Shown here in pieces: positions 21,801 to 33,868 of a DNA stretch of 64,000 bases. The stretch spans positions 386,149,962-386,213,961 of the forward strand of contig OY728133.1 of the NCBI GenBank assembly GCA_963277665.1. Direction: 5' to 3'. The position numbers and the translations under genes are program-made. Source of the stretch: Viscum album. Taxonomy: Eukaryota > Streptophyta > Magnoliopsida > Santalales > Viscaceae. Each line of letters starts with the position of its first letter. The stretch's first letter is position 1. Under the pieces are notes generated by a model. The model was given only the letters and a program-made list of their open reading frames with translations. It searched no databases and was not told the DNA's origin.

Positions 21801-23560
21801 GTGTGTGTCTGTGGATTTAGGGAATATCTTTATCAGTTATATGATTGTGATTATACTCTATTTCTTGGATAAATTTATTATATGATTATAAATTTGATTT
21901 AATGAAATTCAATTGGTTAAAATATTAATAAGGAGATACATGTGTTTCAAAGAGATCACACCTAATACCATAATATATTGAGTTTCATCGACACATTTTT
22001 AGAGGATGATATTTTCTTAATTTTTGGATTGCTAATTTATAATGATTTTAAATTATATAATAGACCATAGGATCACAGAAGGGTAATGGAATGTGAATTG
22101 ATTTTAGTTAAATGATTTTTTTTCCAAAATAAGATAGGTTATGATAGTTTATCAAAAAGTTTCTAGATATGATTTCAGAAGTTATTCTAAATTGAATATA
22201 AAGTCTATAAATCATTGGTTCAAGTGGGATATTTCAATTAATGTACATGGAAGTCCCATATCTCTATCAATGATAAGGACTATATTGTACATCCTGATAT
22301 GGATCAAAAGAAGCATTAAGCATAAAATATATTATATTATAAAAATTGAAGTCCCATGTCATTGTAAGTGATATGTTTTGTGTCATTATCCTCAATTTGG
22401 ATCGTAAAAAGTAATCTAATATATTTTATAGGATATTATATTTACTTAATATAGTTTGTTCTACATTAACTATTAGTTACATTAACTTATACATCTTTTG
22501 ATTGTATATTTATTGAAATATAATCATTAAAGTGTTTAATGGTGACTTTATTAAATTAAACATATATTATAAATGCTATAATGTATATTCTAATAGTTTA
22601 TTATGATTTTTTGAAATTTTTAAGATTAAATTTATTCCTTAATTTAAAAAATAGTCCTATGAAATAGTGCTCCAAGCATAATTTTTAGAACATGATATTA
22701 AGATATGTATTATCTAAATATCTCATCTTCCTTATTTCATCCATATTAATGAGGGGATATCATTATTCCTTTTTAATAAAAATAACGTCCTTCTAAATAA
22801 ATTTGAGGTTTTTTTCCTTTGGATCATCATTAGATTAAATTACTAGTTTCTTTACTGAGTGTTCATCAATAAGATTGTGAGATAATGTTATTGAACACAA
22901 GGTATGACTTTTTTAAGTAGTTTATAATTTTATTCTTTCTTTTCTATAAAATAATATTTGTTATTAGGTTTTAGTTTTCACTGAATTTAAACTAATTTAA
23001 TTTAATTTAAAAACTATATATATATAATGACCATGATAGTAATAACATCAATTCAATAGAAGTGATAAGGAAGCTTGAAGACAAGTACCACCAACTATCT
23101 CAAATTGAAGATACATGTGTAAAAACTCCTTGTAAACTCATGATCATTTGATTAATTTTCTCTACCATCATAACCGATAATAGAAACACAAAAAAGTAAC
23201 ATAATATGCCTGTGATATGGTGAGCATAAAATTATATAGTGGGTATATCCAAAAAAATATAATTCACTCTATCAACAAAAATATAATAATAAATTATACC
23301 AATATAATAAATATCTGTAAAATATAAACGCATATATCCAACATCAATGTAACGAACCACATTGTTACAGGTTGGAAACATATCAAGGAAAGTAAAAAAA
23401 CTATTTGGAGGATTGTTTTTTAGAATTGGATCTCATTTAGGTAATTAGAGGGTTTATATTTCTATAAAATACATTTTTAGGTGAGTCATAATTCATTGGA
23501 TCTATTGTGAGAGTTCTAAAGTGATCTAGAGTTAATTGGTAGGAGCATTAGCTAATCATG
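18896..23560. other. Very AT-rich DNA without a recognisable gene
   Basis: About 4.7 kb. 19400-20320 is extremely AT-rich with short TTTATA/ATAAAT runs. 20340-20830 contains loosely repeated blocks around CATATGTTACGATATA and TACAATATAC, suggesting a degenerate tandem or palindromic structure. Near 21370-21390 there is a TATATAG sequence that could be a minus-strand TATA box of an old LTR. No domain, RNA gene or element boundary could be supported. The 76-codon frame at 22141-22371 has no recognisable domain. Confidence 0.5.
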
Positions 23561-24395
23561 ATCTATAGGGATGAATTCATTGTGTGACACATCCTACCAT
23601 GCCATGACATATTATGGCATGGTGGTTTGAGATTCTTGATTAAAGATTCATGATTTTAAACCATCTTTCACACTGTGAATGACATATAGGTATCATTTCA
23701 TGCGTTTTACAATAAGGGATGCATCCAAGAACTCCATCATTTCTTCCCTTTCACCTTCCTCTATGGTTTTGGGAGAGTTTTGGCTTCTAGTAGCTCCTAT
23801 AACCCCATTTATTGTTAGATTAAAGCATCATTTGATACTAAGGACCACTCTGGGTAAGGATAACTTCAAAAATATTCTCTCCAAACATGTTTTCATTCAT
23901 TTCTAATTCAGTAATTTTAATTAGGTAATTAATGCTGATCCTGCATGAGCGTGGTGGAATCGACCGAGAATTATAGGGATTTAGATTGACTTTCATGAAG
24001 GAAATTCTGAAAAACATCTTATATGTCATTAAATGAAAATTAGTTTTTGGTGAACAACTTCCATAATTTTATTTTGGGTTCTTGGATTAAATTGATTTTT
24101 TTGTGATTAATTGAGTTCCACGCAATAAGGATTTTTTATGGGATGATGTTGAAGGTGTGATGTGGATCCTCCGGGTGTGGTTTCTTAGGTCTCTAGATCG
24201 ATGGTGGTTCTCAGTGAGTTTTATTATTATCATTACATTTATTTATTAAACTAAATAGTTAATTTAAATTGATTATAATTAATTATTCATGCATTCATAT
24301 GTAAATAAGGAGCTCAAAAAGTGGTTTGGGAACAAATATGGCATGGTTGGGCTAGGCGCAGTCTTGGTGAGACTCATTGAAGATGATAACATCAA
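23560..24395 (+). repeat. Dispersed repeat B, copy 1
   Basis: Aligns colinearly with 54690-55515: ATCTATAGGGATGAATTC...GTGACACAT at the start, TTTTGGGAGAGTTTTGGCTTCTAG in the middle, then GTGGAATC, GGATGATGTTGAAGGTGTGATG and a GGAGCTCA...GGCTAGGC...GTCTTGGTG end. Identity by eye is about 65-75 %. The sequence continues beyond the shared part, whereas copy 2 is cut by the Athila-like element. Its class is unknown; an LTR or internal leader of an old Ty3/gypsy family is plausible. Confidence 0.65.
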
Positions 24396-26039
24396 TTGTA
24401 GTAGGTATAAAATATCATACAAAATTAAATTAATGTTTATGAATGATGGTTTCATATATGTGTGCATTTTGGATTGGGTTTTGGAAGAGAAGTTAAGGAT
24501 AGATATATATACTTTCATGTGAATTTTTCATGGGCTTGAGTAGAAGTGCTGAGGACTGAGAGATCCTAAATCTAAACTATGGAGGGTAACCATAAACCCT
24601 GGACCAGGGATAAGTTCTTGAAAAAACATGGGATGTTCATATAAATATGAAAACTATATCTCCAGGGGTTATGATGCTTATTGTGTTAAAAAGAGACTTT
24701 GGAAGGTCTCAGAATGTGAGTTGGGTTATGGAAATAACAAGAGTGTTTTCCCAAGAGACTTTTGGGTAGAAATAATAGCATTTTTTCTATGAGTTACATG
24801 GTATCACTTGAGATGCATGAGATGAGACCCTAGCTTGGGTCATGGGAAAGGATTAAGGACTTGGAATTGGGATATTAATGGGAATTTTGGGTAGGACCAA
24901 GACCCTACCTGTTGAGTCTAGGGTTGGAAATACCCTTCAGATGGTGGCGTCACCACAGGAAGTCCTTTCCATAATAGAGGTTTTTTATTAAATAGTTTAT
25001 TCCTAGAAACGTTGAAGTTTATGTTCACATATTTATGTAGACTATTGTGTGATATGGTATTCTTGGTGTTCGTGTGTGGGCCATGAGACCAATACTTGAT
25101 GTTCTATGATTTATTCTCTCTGTATTATTCCAATTAATGTGAGAATGGTTGAAATGTGGAGGTTCTTAATATAGTATAAAGGTGACAGATGGATCATTAT
25201 TGGGTGGTTATCCCCTTGAGTGGAAGCATGTTCTTGTGCAATGTGTCATGACGATGATAACCTTAAGACCTGGAGATAGGGTCGGGATAAAACAAACTTA
25301 TGGTTTGATGTGAGGTAGCTGTTTGGGTGTGAGGACTATATGGAATGACCCAATAGTGAAAGTTATATGATGGATTTGTGGTTTGATCTGAGGTAGTTCT
25401 AGGGGTGTGACGACCATATGCCATGACCTGAATCTTGATTGTCTATTACCCTTGATCTAATACATGTGTTGGCCTTGTGGCTTGATTTTTTATGAGATGA
25501 TGCATGGACAAAAATTGTTCCTTAAACAAAAAATGATGATATAGGATATTTGGTTGTACCTATTGAGTCAATGTGTTGATCATATGGGATTATCTAAGAT
25601 ATAAAACAACTGCCTCTATCTATCCCTAAAAAATGTTGCAAAATAGGGTATGGTTGGTTGTCATAGTGGATTGGTTTTCGCATAATGACACAAAGGGTGT
25701 TTGTATATTTTAAAGTTTCATGGTATCTAAGTTATCACCTGATAACTCAGGGTTCATGTTTATTTATGAAGCTATTTTCCTCATGAAGAGACACACACAT
25801 GACGTTGTATATTATGGGTTATTGGTGAGACCCTACATATATGTACTTTTCACACCCTATATGGGTACATGGGAAAACATGTATAAATTATGTCTCCTTA
25901 TTTGTTGGGTACATGATGTGAGGTTAATCAGGATAGAAATATCAAGTGTGTTAGATATAGGTTGTATGGAACTCAGAGTTTCAAGAGAGCCTCATTATAA
26001 TTTTTTTACAATTTATATGTATATGGAGTCAGGTCAGTG
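24396..26039. other. Repeat-like DNA with no gene
   Basis: GC content is slightly higher than in the surroundings, and the region is rich in TGTG/GGTG motifs. It contains a two-unit tandem at 25301-25430. Frames at 24289-24522 and 25720-26040 have no recognisable domain. It is probably a continuation of repeat B. Confidence 0.4.
25301..25430 (+). repeat. Two-copy imperfect tandem, 78-bp period
   Basis: 25301-25352 and 25379-25430 share TGGTTTGAT-TGAGGTAG, GGGTGTGA and a TATG-ATGACC end, with about 80 % identity by eye. Confidence 0.7.
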
Positions 26040-26275
26040 AGAGATTGGTTGTATATTTTATCTTTTTTATATGATATAATAATTTTATATAGAATCATGT
26101 TTAATTATTTTTTAAAAAATTGAAGATTATTTTGGAAACTAAGTATTTAGTTGTTTTTTACTCTTTTATATGTTAATATAAGGGGGTAGTATCACCATAT
26201 TTGTTCAATTCCCTTACAACTAGTCGGTAACCTCTAGGACATGGGGAGGTGTGATTGAGGCCTTATCTCACATTG
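26040..26275 (+). repeat. LTR-end-like repeat E, copy 1
   Basis: Aligns with 63390-63640: TTTTATCTTTTTTATATGAT at the start of both, then a T-rich part, then GGGGGTAGT...ACTAGTC-GTA...ATGGGGAGG-TGAT at the end. It is followed 38 bases later by TGGTATCATAAG (26313-26324), which resembles a decayed initiator-Met-tRNA primer site. Together these suggest the end of an LTR and start of an internal region on the + strand. Confidence 0.5.
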
Positions 26276-26312
26276 GTTCTAACTCAATGATTCTGGTGAA
26301 GGAGTTAAAAAG

Positions 26313-26324
26313 TGGTATCATAAG
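26313..26324 (+). other. Possible decayed primer-binding site
   Basis: TGGTATCATAAG agrees with the Met-tRNA-type site over its first eight bases. Its position after an LTR-like end supports the reading; the decay and lack of a coding region leave it tentative. Confidence 0.35.
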
Positions 26325-26699
26325 ATGTTTGGTTTCATAATTTTGGAGTTAGATCTCATAATGGTAATTCATGAACACTTTTCGATGGGAAGTCAAGGTT
26401 ATTGGGGCTACAAATTTTTTTTATTTCTTAAAAAAGTTATGAATGAGTTTTTAATGAATATGACGTGATTATAAAAGATTTTATTTATAATGGTTTTGAA
26501 TCTCAGAATAGTAGAAAGAGACCAATGTTCACGCGTCATACTAAATACATAAGACCCACATGATATATACCAACTTGTGTTTCATTTTTTATTCTATTGA
26601 TTTCCTTATGATCATTTGTAAAGTGAATCTTGGTGCATTATGATCTCCAGTGATGTTGATTTATGTTTCATAATTTTTATTCAATTTTTTAATTCTCTT

Positions 26700-29600
26700 T
26701 TTAGTAATTAATTATGTTTTTATGGGTGAAAATATGTTTTAAGGAAAATTTTGTTTATTTATGAAATTTGTGGTGTTTTATGATATTCATTTAATATTAT
26801 AGAATGAAGTAGGTGATTTTTGGTATAATTTAATAAAAATTTATTGTAATTTATTTTCTAATGATTTGAAAACAAAAGTTTTGTTATTAAAATTTGTTTT
26901 AATTTAATTTGTTTAGTTGAGGTGTTTCAGGTGTTGAAATCAATTATTCCAAATTCCATATATTAATTTTATACATTTTCTTATAGTATAATATTTTTCA
27001 ATGTGAGAAATTCTGTTGATTTTTTTAAATTTTTTTAAATTTTTTAATTAATTTTTTGTTGAAATGAGTGTTTTATGGTTTAATACTATTGGTGACCTAT
27101 TTTTTTATGCCTAAAAAATCAACCTTTATTGCATCTATGAATTTTATACTACCATTCCCTACCCCAACTACTACCGTGAGTGCAGTATTTTAACCCTCCA
27201 CCTTCTACCATGAAATAAAAATTATATTATCATCCACCGCACCATCAACCCTGCATTTTTTTTCACATGGATAAACTCCTTGCTACCATAAAGCACCACA
27301 TTCCATGTTATCACCATATATGGATCTATATCTAACTATGGCCACCCCAAACCTCTAACTATGAAAATTTTCTCAATCTTTACCTTAATGGACTCGCCTT
27401 CACCAATCCAACCTTGATAGGTTCAGTACCAATAGATGAAATGAAGCTGATCAAGGTTGTAAAGGAATATTTGACCTTAAGAACCAACTATGTTATACTA
27501 TTTAGGAATAAATGAAACTGAGGATTTCTATTACAAATAGGAATTTGAAACAAATACTAAAACCATGAAGATCGAATTGATGAAGGGGATAATCAATTAT
27601 TTCAATAGAATTGAAACTCCAAAGCTCTCTGAATATTTCTGTATAACATGGAAGAATTGGAATTGACCTTTGGGTATTTTAATTTGAGTTTAAAAATTGA
27701 GGGTGTCAGTGTCGATCAACTCAAAATTCTCAATGAGTCTATACTATAGGAGTGAGGTTGGTTCTTGGAAAATCATTATCTTTTCATAATAATCTGATAT
27801 TGATACTGAACCAAATTCAAATGTTGATAAACCAATCACAAAATCTAATCATTTGAATGGACTATAAATATTGAGCTCACGAATATGAGTATTACACTCA
27901 ATGATTCTATGATTTGTGATCATCCATTGAAGAATAAAACCATGTTCTAGTGCTAGGTTTTCTAGATACATAGATAAGAATGATTTCATTTTTGTTTCAT
28001 GATGATATGAACCAAAAGTATGATAAATCCATTTATAGAGATTACGATGTTCAATAAAATACATATAGGGAAAAGTGTATCATTTTTTGTCTCTTCTTGT
28101 AGGTTTGAGAATTATTGGGGTCTCGAGCACCAATTTTTTGTGGATATATTATTGAAGTTGAATACAAACTATGTGCTAGTTGTTTTCCTGAGAGAATAAT
28201 GGGTGAAAGATGTGTGATCCTGGTTTGGGTGAATAATTTGAGATGATGGAAGACATTTTATTGAGTCTAGAAAGAGTAAGAATTGATGTTCATAGATGGT
28301 CATCAAGATTTCGTAATTTTTGAGGTGTTGAGGCCATGACTCGATCTCAATATTGTATTTTGAAGAAGTTAGAGCCAAAAATATATATTGAGGTGTTGAA
28401 GAACCCATGATCATTAAATCTCTAATATGAAGAAGATGAATATTGTTTATTGACAATCTATGGTTTTCTTCTAGTTTTTTTATTGGAGGACCAATCATGA
28501 TGGTGACCATCTTGTTGAGGAAAATTTATGCCTTGGTGTTTCCCTAAGATAGGGTAAATCCCGTGAAATTCAAGACTAGAAAACACAACTAGGATATTTT
28601 TCAGAGGCCCAAAACATGGTTAATCTACCCCAGGAACAAAAATATATATATAACTCATTGGTGGCCTAAGATTTAGAAAATGGGAAATTCATTTACTAAA
28701 GAAGAGTTTCCCACATCAAGTTAAAAATGCATATTTTCTATTGCCTGGATCAATTAGGAAAGATGATCATAAGGGAAGTACAAGGTGATCATTATACCTA
28801 CATGGAATGAAATATTTTATAGGAAGAACTTTTCTTTGTAGGATCTTGGGTATTATAAATGGGACTTCATTGGGAGCCATTGACCAGCACCACAAAGAAC
28901 ATTATGTAGATGTTTTGTTTTTTATTTGTTTAAAAAGTCATCATTTTTCTCTTTGTTTTTTTGAATAATAGGATCACTCCTCACTCAATTATATCCTTTC
29001 TTTATGGGAATATTTTTCCATTCATAGAGATGTGAGGAAGACTTTGATTCCTTATTCAGGGGACCTAAATTTGACTAACTTATTATATCTTATTTCAATT
29101 CACTCTAACTCAATCTTTTAATTCATAAATACTAATTTATTCATTCATAATACTACGTGTATTTTTAACTCCAACCTTTACATATTAATGGATAAACCAC
29201 GAGAACATAGATAGGGGTGAAGCTCCAATTATTCTTAGATATATGAACATCATTTTTATCATCATATTCTTCCATTATATTGAAGAATAGTGATAATATA
29301 AGTGGTGATGTGAGAGACATGTCACCAAAGGTAATTTTTATTTACACATTTCCAATTCATCTATATCCCCTTTTTTCTTTGATCACTTGAGAGAATATCA
29401 TAGGGTGATTGCGTGATTAAGGATCTAATTAAGATAATTTCATTGAAGAAGATATTCCTAGATAGATTGGTCGGATTGGGTTATTTATTTAATTTTTGAG
29501 AACTGCCTTCCATTGGAAAATATTATATGTTTTGAGTAGTCATCATTATGGGTGAGATATGTGTGTGAACCGAGAGATCGAGTGTTCACTAATTAACGTT

Positions 29601-29950
29601 GGAAAATAATCTAATCCTTAAAGAGATCAGTGGTAGGTAGATGAAGAGTGGATCAGCCTAGATATGGGAATATTTCTTGCTTACTTCCATTTTCTTCGTC
29701 TTTACTTATTTACTCTTTTTCCATTTCATGTTTAATATTTCTATTCTACCCAATTCCCTATTTATTTTTACCACTATTTCTATATATTTTTTACTACTAT
29801 TAATTTTTTAAAAATAAAAAAATGATTTTAGGAAGATCACTAGGGAATTCGACACTTCTTCCTTGATATCAACACAGAGATTTTCCATTATGCTATACCT
29901 AAGGAAAATATAAATATCTTTGTGACCACCCCCATTAAAATAAATTATTC
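26700..29950 (+). repeat. Dispersed repeat A, copy 1 (holds both empty sites)
   Basis: Colinear with 35870-42120. Anchors: 26927 with 36104 (GAGGTGTTTC), 27500 with 36290, 27730 with 36520, 27795 with 39370, 28975 with 39590, 29690 with 40260, 29830 with 41985, 29930 with 42085. Copy 1 has about 380 and 950 extra bases (27080-27480, 27900-28950), which are insertions here or deletions in copy 2. It lacks the copia derivative and the CACTA-like element of copy 2. The 3' part (GGGAATTCGACA...AATATAAATATCTTTGTGACC) resembles the 3' end of Athila-type LTRs. No coding domain was recognised. Confidence 0.7.
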
Positions 29951-30597
29951 ATCAATTAGTTCCTTTATCGATGAAGAAATATATTTCTTAGTGTCTTCCC
30001 ACTTTTTCATAAATTTTATTACTATAAAAAAATAACGAAAAAAACAATAGTGATGGATAATAACAATTTCTAGTTATATTTACCATTATAGTATACTATG
30101 GTTCTAGAACACAAAGAGGTTAAGACCCAATTCCAATACTGGGAGAACGAATGAAAAAATTGAGAACTATCCGATGTTGAAATGTCTTATCATTTAGTGA
30201 TGAAAATATTTCAAAAAAATTGATATGTACTAGGAAAAAAAATATTAAGGAATAAATCTATAACCCCATTGAATAAAATTATGGGAAGTAATTTAGAAGA
30301 AAATGGAAAATAAACGGAAGAAATAAGAAGTTACAGCTATATATTTTTTATCTTTATATGCCCCCAGTTTCATGGTCGGAGATGCATGATTGACATTCCA
30401 TTAAATGTTTCATTGTATTTCTGGTGATGTAATTTATTGAAATTATTAAATTTGGATATCTTCTTGATTATTAATAAAATATTAATGTTTATTCTGATGA
30501 ATTTAACTAAAAAAACTATTTTAATGATTTTTTAGGATTTAAAAAGTTGAATAATCTGATTACATCCTATCCATTTCCATAAAAGACACCACATATG
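29951..30597. other. AT-rich stretch, no gene seen
   Basis: No domain, repeat partner or structure was recognised here. Confidence 0.4.
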
Positions 30598-31360
30598 AGG
30601 TGGTATACTTTGAAGAGAGTCTTGAGGAGGTTGACTACCTCACTCTTGTATTTGAATTTCTCCTAGGAGAACTAATAAATCTTGAGAAAGAATAATATAA
30701 ACAAATTTAGGGATATACTCACATTATTTAATAATCTTTACTTCCACTTGATTCATATTGTATTAAAACTGAGTTTGATGTTTCTTCTCCCTATATTTTT
30801 TATTTTGAGTAAGCTGAACTAAATTACTTCATAGATATTATTGAGAAGGTTTCACCTTTTGAGGAATTTTTAGAACTCCCAATTCAAGCAGAAGCATCAA
30901 TTTTGGGAACATTTGAAGTAGAAGAGGATTTATTGGATTTTTTCATAGTATTAAAAGAGGTTTCCAATAATTTTTTTGTATTCTAATAGAAAATAATATA
31001 TATCTATAAACCAGAAGACATGTCCCACCCAAAAATTGAATTCTTGCAACATGTGCACCCCAATCCTCAAGATGAACAAGAGTGGAAGTAAACCTACATC
31101 ATATTTCCCAATCCATTGTTTTATAAAAGATATAACATTATGGAGGGGAAATTCAAGGAAGTTTTATACGGTGTCCTCCATAAATTGAAAAGAATTTTGT
31201 CTACAAAGAATCATATCTAGTGCCTCCTAGACAAATATACACAAACTTCATCATATTTCTATTCATTTGAAGGATGCCCGATTGTGGATAGTCAAAATAT
31301 AGAACCCCATTGGGGCTTATCCCCATATTATATTTTGTTTCTTAGTTTTTTTAATAATAT
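30598..31360 (+). pseudogene. Unidentified decayed reading frame, acidic N-terminal half
   Basis: One frame runs for about 760 bases with only about ten stops in DNA where chance would give more. The first half is acidic and leucine-rich (VVYFEESLEEVDYLTLVFEF, then EKVSPFEEFLELPIQAEAS and TFEVEEDLLDFF). The second half is neutral to basic (EFLQHVHPNPQDEQEW, GKFKEVLYGVLHKLKRIL, YSFEGCPIVDSQNIEPHWG). I do not recognise it. It lies between repeats and may be an accessory or gag-linked frame of an old Ty3/gypsy element; a decayed host gene is less likely. No start, stop or splice site could be fixed. Confidence 0.45.
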
Positions 31361-32228
31361 TTTCTTGGATACTTTATGTCTTATTGTAGGAAATAACTAG
31401 GCAATTCATCCAAAAAATCCCATCCTGACTCGCTCTATAAATAGTAGTCGAACCAGTCACCTCATGACTTCAAGCACGCCTTCTAGTACACCAGAGGCTA
31501 CTGAATAGAAGAAATGGTCCAATGATGGTATGATGGTGATACTATAACTTCGTGATAATAGTATTATAGTGGGAAAATAGACTGTGGAATAAGTATAAAA
31601 GAAATACCATGAAAATAAAGCAGATAACATAGCATTTCTTAATTATACAACCATGCATGTCCATGTGATTCTACAATGTTCAAAAAAATACATAAATTAG
31701 GAAATCCATAAACAATACACAACTAAAATAAAAAAACCTCATAGTCTATCTCCCTGAGCATCCTGAGCTCTGGCTCAGTCATGTGCTCCGAAGCTCCCAT
31801 GTACAAGATTAACAGTTCTAGAATAATCCATTATCCTGGATCAACAACCATGAGGTATGTTAAGGAACCAAATGGTGGTACAAATATGATGTGAGATATA
31901 CTTTGTAGGCCACAACTGACTGTGTATAATTCTAACCAATCCATGAATATAAATTATAGCAGTGTGCATTTATAATAGATAAGGCAACAAATTATTAAAT
32001 ATAAACAAGTCACGCTCACGTTCCTTGACGGATGCTCGACCGACCATACATACTTCAACCTAAGATGGAATAACTATAAAAATGTACCCATATATATATA
32101 TATATAGAATTATATAAATATGTATATATATATACTAGATTTTTAGTGACATATATATCCATATATATAGATAATATGACTAGTCAGGACCTGAGGCATA
32201 ACTTAGGTGTCCATGTATACTCATAAAT
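31361..32228. other. No gene seen; TA-rich tract near 32090-32165
   Basis: Contains dinucleotide TA runs (about 32090-32106 and 32122-32134). The sequence before the minisatellite has LTR-like composition but no boundary. Confidence 0.4.
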
Positions 32229-32625
32229 GTATCATGGAATAGTGAGGGATTCCATAACCAATTATTATAATTTATAAGGGATTGCATTCATGACTATAAT
32301 ATTGTATAATGTATTCCATTCATGGGTATCATTAGTCAAGAGGGACACCATGCTCGAGTATCAAAATCAATAGGGGATGTCATGCCATGGTACTTCAATC
32401 AACAGGGGATGGAATGACCAAGTATCACAAACAATAAGGACGTCATTCCAAATTACTACAATCAGTTAGGGAGGTAATTCTAGAGTACTATAGTCAATAG
32501 GGGATTCCTTGCCCAAGTATCACAATCAATAGGGGACATCATTCCTGAGTATGACGATGTATAAGAAATTTTTTTCCCAGGTTTCATGATGTATAAGGGA
32601 ATCTATACCTGAGTATCAAATTATA
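32229..32625 (+). repeat. 32-bp minisatellite, about 12 units
   Basis: The array has a period of 32 bases (one unit of 33, one slightly off). Each unit begins GTAT(C/G)A or a variant such as GTACTTCA, has a central (A/G)TAAGGG or ATAGGGGA, and ends near CCTGA/CCCAA. Twelve units fill 32229-32612 exactly (384 bases), followed by a partial unit. Units are 55-85 % alike by eye, with the middle units (32358-32550) closest, so the array is old. It is probably part of an LTR or leader of a decayed element. Confidence 0.85.
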
Positions 32626-33490
32626 TATTAAATGAAAATAATAAATAATCCATGTCCATAAATATGTATTAACATAATCCATGTATACAATTTAGGGTCA
32701 TTCCAATTGTAAGTAATTAAGAAGTTCATGGAAACGTCCATGCCACAACCAATTTATACTTAATATGTATTCATAGAATTACTATTTTTTAACCAAGGAA
32801 TACTTCCCGTTTTATCATGGTCCAAGAAAGTAAAAAATGACCATTTTTAATTTAAACAATTCCCTTATCATTAATTAATCTATTCTAACTCTAGGTAAAG
32901 TTAAAAAAACAATGTACATTAAGGTTTATTAATAGGATACACCCAAAGGGTGGAACAAGTTGCGGTCACCAACCTTCAATCATGAAAATGGGTAAATAGA
33001 AGGTTATAGGTCAGGGTTTAGACAATAAAATTAGGTTATTACACAATTTAGGAGAAACACATGGATAAAATGACATGTGGTTCAATGGAATAATATATAA
33101 ATAATGGGGATTTAAGGGTAAAGGCCATATACCACCAACCTTAGGCTTTGAATGCATCTCTCATCCCTTATCAGGCATTGATTTGAGTTTGAGAGAATTT
33201 TAAGAAATACACAAACATCCTAAAAATGGGTCATATGATCTCGAATTGAAATAACATTCATTATTTAATGTTAAATGAATGAAGAATGAATGAGGAATCA
33301 TAGAATAACTGTTGACGAACCAATGAGACCGACAGTTCTAGATTCCAAGATTAAATGAGGGAGACCCCACCAAGGAGGAGAGGTATGAGAGGTGCATATG
33401 GGGATATCCTTAATGAATGTTGGAGAAAATGGGGTAAATCCCATTTAAAGTTAGGGGGAAATTAGTAATTTGTTCCATTTAAAGTCTTGC
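32626..33490. other. No gene seen; LTR-like repeat, minus orientation
   Basis: 33040-33490 resembles 18410-18660 in layout and in an AAATCCCATTTAAAGTTAGGG-like block. No coding frame was found. Confidence 0.35.
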
Positions 33491-33500
33491 ATAGTTAATC

Positions 33501-33868
33501 CACAGGATTTCACAAACTGTGCGCTAACTGTATGACATCCTTTTCTAAAGGGATGTGGAATTACATGGCAAAAAGCATGGTTAGTTAAACCATTCATAGC
33601 CTGTGTTGGGATATTATCCAAGTAGCACCTCCCCCTACAAGACTAGACACATAGTTAGACAAGTTGTGCACAATCCGTGTGTCCACCTCAGTAATTTACT
33701 GCAGACATTTTTCACGGTCGTGTGACCTCGGGTGGATGGTTTGACAAACCATGTTTTACCCAATAAGCCTCTCACGATTTCCTAGGGTCTCATATCATGG
33801 TTAATCTAACCATCTTCCTTAACAAAACAGGATGCATGATTGTGCTGCACGGTTAGTATTAATCATGC
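33501..33868. repeat. Array of short palindromes (copy 2)
   Basis: At least six near-palindromes of 19-22 bases: CACAGGATTTCACAAACTGTG (33501-33521), CATGGTTAGTTAAACCATT (33576-33594), a weaker CACATAGTTAGACAAGTTGTG near 33648, GATGGTTTGACAAACCATG (33734-33752), CATGGTTAATCTAACCATC (33796-33814) and GCACGGTTAGTATTAATCATGC (33847-33868). The spacing is about 50-90 bases. The shared plan is (C)ATGGTT-N3-5-AACCAT(G). Related arrays occur near 18.7 and 61.4 kb. Confidence 0.75.
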
